From positions 1 through 10,295 of the forward strand of contig JADGIZ010000671.1 in NCBI GenBank assembly GCA_027604665.1: a stretch of DNA of 10,295 nucleotides, read 5' to 3'. The position numbers and the translations under genes are program-made. Under the pieces are notes generated by a model. That model made no database searches. It saw only the letters and a list, made by a program, of their open reading frames with translations, and had not been told where the DNA came from. Position 1 is the stretch's first letter. Every line of letters starts with the position of its first letter. Positions 8,301 to 10,295 of the stretch are shown here, one piece after another. The stretch comes from Polyrhizophydium stewartii (taxonomy: Eukaryota; Chytridiomycota; Chytridiomycetes; Rhizophydiales).

Positions 8301-10295
8301 CAGCCCAAGGACTCGTTCAAAGGTCTGAGCCGCGTGGCGACGGCGATGGGATCCAACACGAGGCTCAAGACTGCGGGAGTGCCCAATCCGCCGGCGGCGG
8401 CCGCCAACGCCACCGAGGCAGCCGCCCAGGACGAGCGCAAGCTGAGCGACTTTGGCCGTCGTCTTGCGGGCGCGCCGTCGCCGCTCGTGACGCTGCTCAT
8501 TCCCTGCTATCTGGGGCGTGCGCTGTCGCAGCAGAGCCGGCTGAGAGCGCTCATCGAGGGTGTCTCATCCGCCGCGCCGGCTGCCGAGTCGGTGGACTCG
8601 CTCACCCAGGGCGTCGGCGATGCCGGCGCAGCGGCAGGCGCGCGCGGTGGCGGGGCGTGGTCGTTCGAGACCGGACAGAGCCCGGTGATCTTTCTCAAGG
8701 TCGTTGCGCCTCTGTTTTATCCCGATCTTGTTCTTGCCGAGCCCGACGGCATTTCGGCCGGGCCTCTTGGGCTCTCGCACGGCAACCTGCTCGGCGTGGC
8801 ATCCAATGCATCTGCTGCGGCGGCGAGCCCGTCAGCGACTGCACCGGGGTCATCTGCGACGTCTCCGGCTGCTGCGGGAGGCATCAGCACCGTGTGCAAG
8901 CGCGACCTCGACAAGGTGCCGCTGGGCGAGCGCGGATACTGCGAGATTGCGGTGCGCAACACCACGAGGGCCACGGTACCGCTCACATGCCACGGCCTCA
9001 ACCCCATGGGCCCGTTCCGGCTTGTGCGCGCGCTGCGCTCGCTTGGGCCGCACGAGCAGCGCGAGATCCAGATTGCGTTTGAGCCGCAGCAGGCGATGCG
9101 CTTCTCGGCGACGCTCGAGATCCAGAGCCGGCGGTCGTCCGTGCGCGTGCGGCTGACGGGCGAGGGCATTGTGACGACGGTCCAGATCGATCCCGTGGAG
9201 AGGGTGCTTGCGATGGGCGACGTGTGCGTGGGCGACACGGCCGCCAAGACTTTCAAGATCACCAACACGGGCCCGATCCCGATGACGTATGCGTTCTCGG
9301 TGTCGCGGGTCGTGCGCGGGCAGGTGTTGCGCGGCGCTGACAGCGGGACCGCCTTGCACGCCGATCGCGCGGACGGCGAGCGGGCGGATCGCGGGTCGCA
9401 CAAGTCGGGCTCGAGGCAGCTCCTGCCGTACGGTACCATCAACCACTCGGGCGGCAACGCGTTTTCGGTGCAGCCGATGCGATGCACGATTGCGCCAGGC
9501 GCCTCGCAGGACATCACGGTCAAGTTTGCTCCCGACCGCGAGTCGGACCTGTTTGGCGACTACGTGAGCGTGCGGTACTGGGGCCAGCCCGAGCCGCTGC
9601 ACATCCGCGTGCACGGGCGCGGGTGGGAAGTCACGACGATGATCCAGGGCTACGACATGCCTCCTGCGAGCGCGCGCGAGCTGCCGTGTGCGCTGCCGCC
9701 CAAGGCGGAGATGGAGGCCGCGTACCGCCGGCTCGAGGGCGACGCCGGCCCGCTGTTCAAGGGGGCGTATGCGGTCGCTGAGGAAGTTGCCAAGGCGGGC
9801 GACGATCTTGTGTCGGATATGATGCGCATCTCTGGGCGGCGCGACTACCGGTTTGTGACGGTGACGCTGCCGTGGAAGCGCGTCAAGGCCGACGACGCGC
9901 TGAGCGATGCGGACGACGGGCTCGTGTGGCGCATCGAGCCGCGCGACCTGATCCTGGCGAACCTCAAGCCGACGACGGCCAAGGCCGAGTTTGGCAAGCG
10001 CGTGCCGACGGCCGAGTTCGCGATCGAGCGGTTCAACGGGTCGTTTGAGTTTGACGAGGAGCTGGGCGAGTATGTTGTGTGCCATGCGCCCGAGAACGTG
10101 GAGGACTCGCCGATCACGTTTACGCTTGAGCCGACCAAGGGCACGATCGAGTTTGGGCAGACCAAGGCGATCCGCATCGTCGTGAACGACCCGGCGCGCG
10201 AGTTCTGGGGCTCGTTTGTCAAGACGTGGGAGCGGTGCATCGGCGGCGCGGGCGACGCGGCGGCGGTGGCGGCCGGTGGCGGGCGGGACCGAGCC
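2344..10295 (+). CDS. CFAP74: CFAP74/FAP74-like flagellar central-pair protein with coiled coils and ASH/MSP-type beta domains; two exons, C-terminus outside the window
   Basis: Join of 2344-3423 and 3510 onward; the second exon stays open to the window end, giving 2622 codons. Residues 1-230 are low complexity (Ala, Thr, Gly, Ser). Coiled-coil segments rich in Glu, Arg and Gln cover about 293-400, 509-690 and 708-780, broken by a Pro-rich linker. Beta domains follow: one at about 909-1017 (PNEFIFKDYDPDTTYHAKA, then SAGTSAKLNILFRPPPG), more at about 1130-1166, 1300-1560 (GYDSHILHVDFKPP, PIFVDCTAVSLPAPIFVN) and 1560-1700, and a C-terminal pair at about 2164-2249 and 2257-2403 (DITVKFAPDRESDLFGDYV). 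In the known family, FAP74 belongs to the C1d projection of the central-pair microtubules and affects flagellar beating. This copy far exceeds human CFAP74 (about 1,600 residues) because of low-complexity insertions, for example at about 1170-1300 and 1770-2006. ATG 2344 was chosen as the first in-frame start, with GCC before it. HYDIN, CFAP65 and CFAP47 share ASH domains, but the long N-terminal coiled coil favours CFAP74. Confidence 0.78.
3424..3509 (+). other. Intron of the CFAP74-like gene (86 nt, phase 0)
   Basis: The exon 1 frame loses coiled-coil character after DFLVDMR, and a different frame resumes coiled-coil sequence at EGRQRSRIDLDKIAQ. The only pairing found that joins them in frame is donor CGG|GTCCGT with acceptor GTCCTCCAG|GAG. 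A CACTGACTGAC branch-point-like motif lies inside. The donor is atypical at its third and fourth bases. A better-looking GTGAGC starts 4 nt downstream (3428) but would shift the frame and reach a stop after about 20 codons. Retaining the intron gives a 495-residue product ending at 3831. Confidence 0.75.
7530..7553. repeat. GAC tract encoding an acidic cluster DDDHDDDE
   Basis: Near-perfect GAC repeat in the frame of the CFAP74-like gene. It encodes three Asp, a His, three Asp and a Glu, placed in a loop just before the beta-rich stretch EIVFRFGVPIVVGVASLNV. It is probably a surface loop insertion within a beta domain. Confidence 0.88.
8166..8186. repeat. CAG/CAA tract encoding seven Gln
   Basis: CAG CAA CAA CAG CAG CAG CAG in the reading frame of the CFAP74-like gene encodes Q7, inside a Ser/Gln/Pro/Gly-rich linker between beta domains. 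The short tract mixes two Gln codons, which suggests it is stable. It is a typical disordered-linker feature. Confidence 0.92.

Noticed and set aside
7934..9082. 382-codon plus-strand open frame.
   Set aside because: It lies in another frame over the linker and beta-domain region of the CFAP74-like gene. The main frame is open throughout and contains the recognisable beta strands.
8850..10085. 411-codon minus-strand open frame.
   Set aside because: It is antisense to the C-terminal beta domains of the CFAP74-like gene and is a compositional shadow rich in Arg, His and Leu.

Overview
This window looks like nuclear DNA from a GC-rich eukaryote, most likely a zoosporic (flagellated, early-diverging) fungus such as a chytrid or blastocladiomycete. 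Four things suggest this: a gene for a motile-flagellum central-pair protein; compact genes with short GT-AG introns (86, 94, 112 and about 306 nt) carrying CTGAC or CTAAC branch-point-like signals; low-complexity insertions rich in Ala, Ser, Pro, Gly and Gln; and no bacterial operon signals. The lineage is an inference. No ribosomal or organellar marker is present.

Layout: two protein genes diverge from a short shared intergenic region (2108-2343). Both run off the window, so neither 3' end is visible.

Minus strand, 2107 down to 1 (four exons, 531 codons visible): a two-domain protein. Residues about 110-325 read as a thioredoxin-fold domain of the AhpC/TSA antioxidant type (PRXL2/AAED1-like), in which the usual CxxC-like active site seems to be lost. 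A linker rich in Glu, Ala and Pro follows. The protein then enters the N-lobe of a protein kinase, with a clear glycine loop (G465-x-G467-x4-V472) and a VAVK lysine (K485). The rest of the kinase lies beyond base 1. The joining of these two domains is the most unusual thing in the window.

Plus strand, 2344 to beyond 10295 (two exons, 2622 codons visible): a very long protein with a disordered N-terminus, long coiled coils, then a series of Ig-like ASH/MSP-type beta domains. The architecture and conserved segments fit CFAP74/FAP74, a C1d-projection component of the flagellar central pair. It is much longer than animal CFAP74, mainly because of low-complexity insertions between and within its beta domains.

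The two genes could share a bidirectional promoter and so be expressed together, for example at zoospore formation. Nothing in the sequence proves this. I see no tRNA, rRNA, transposon, CRISPR array or viral element. Most other long open frames are antisense or out-of-frame shadows caused by the high GC content.
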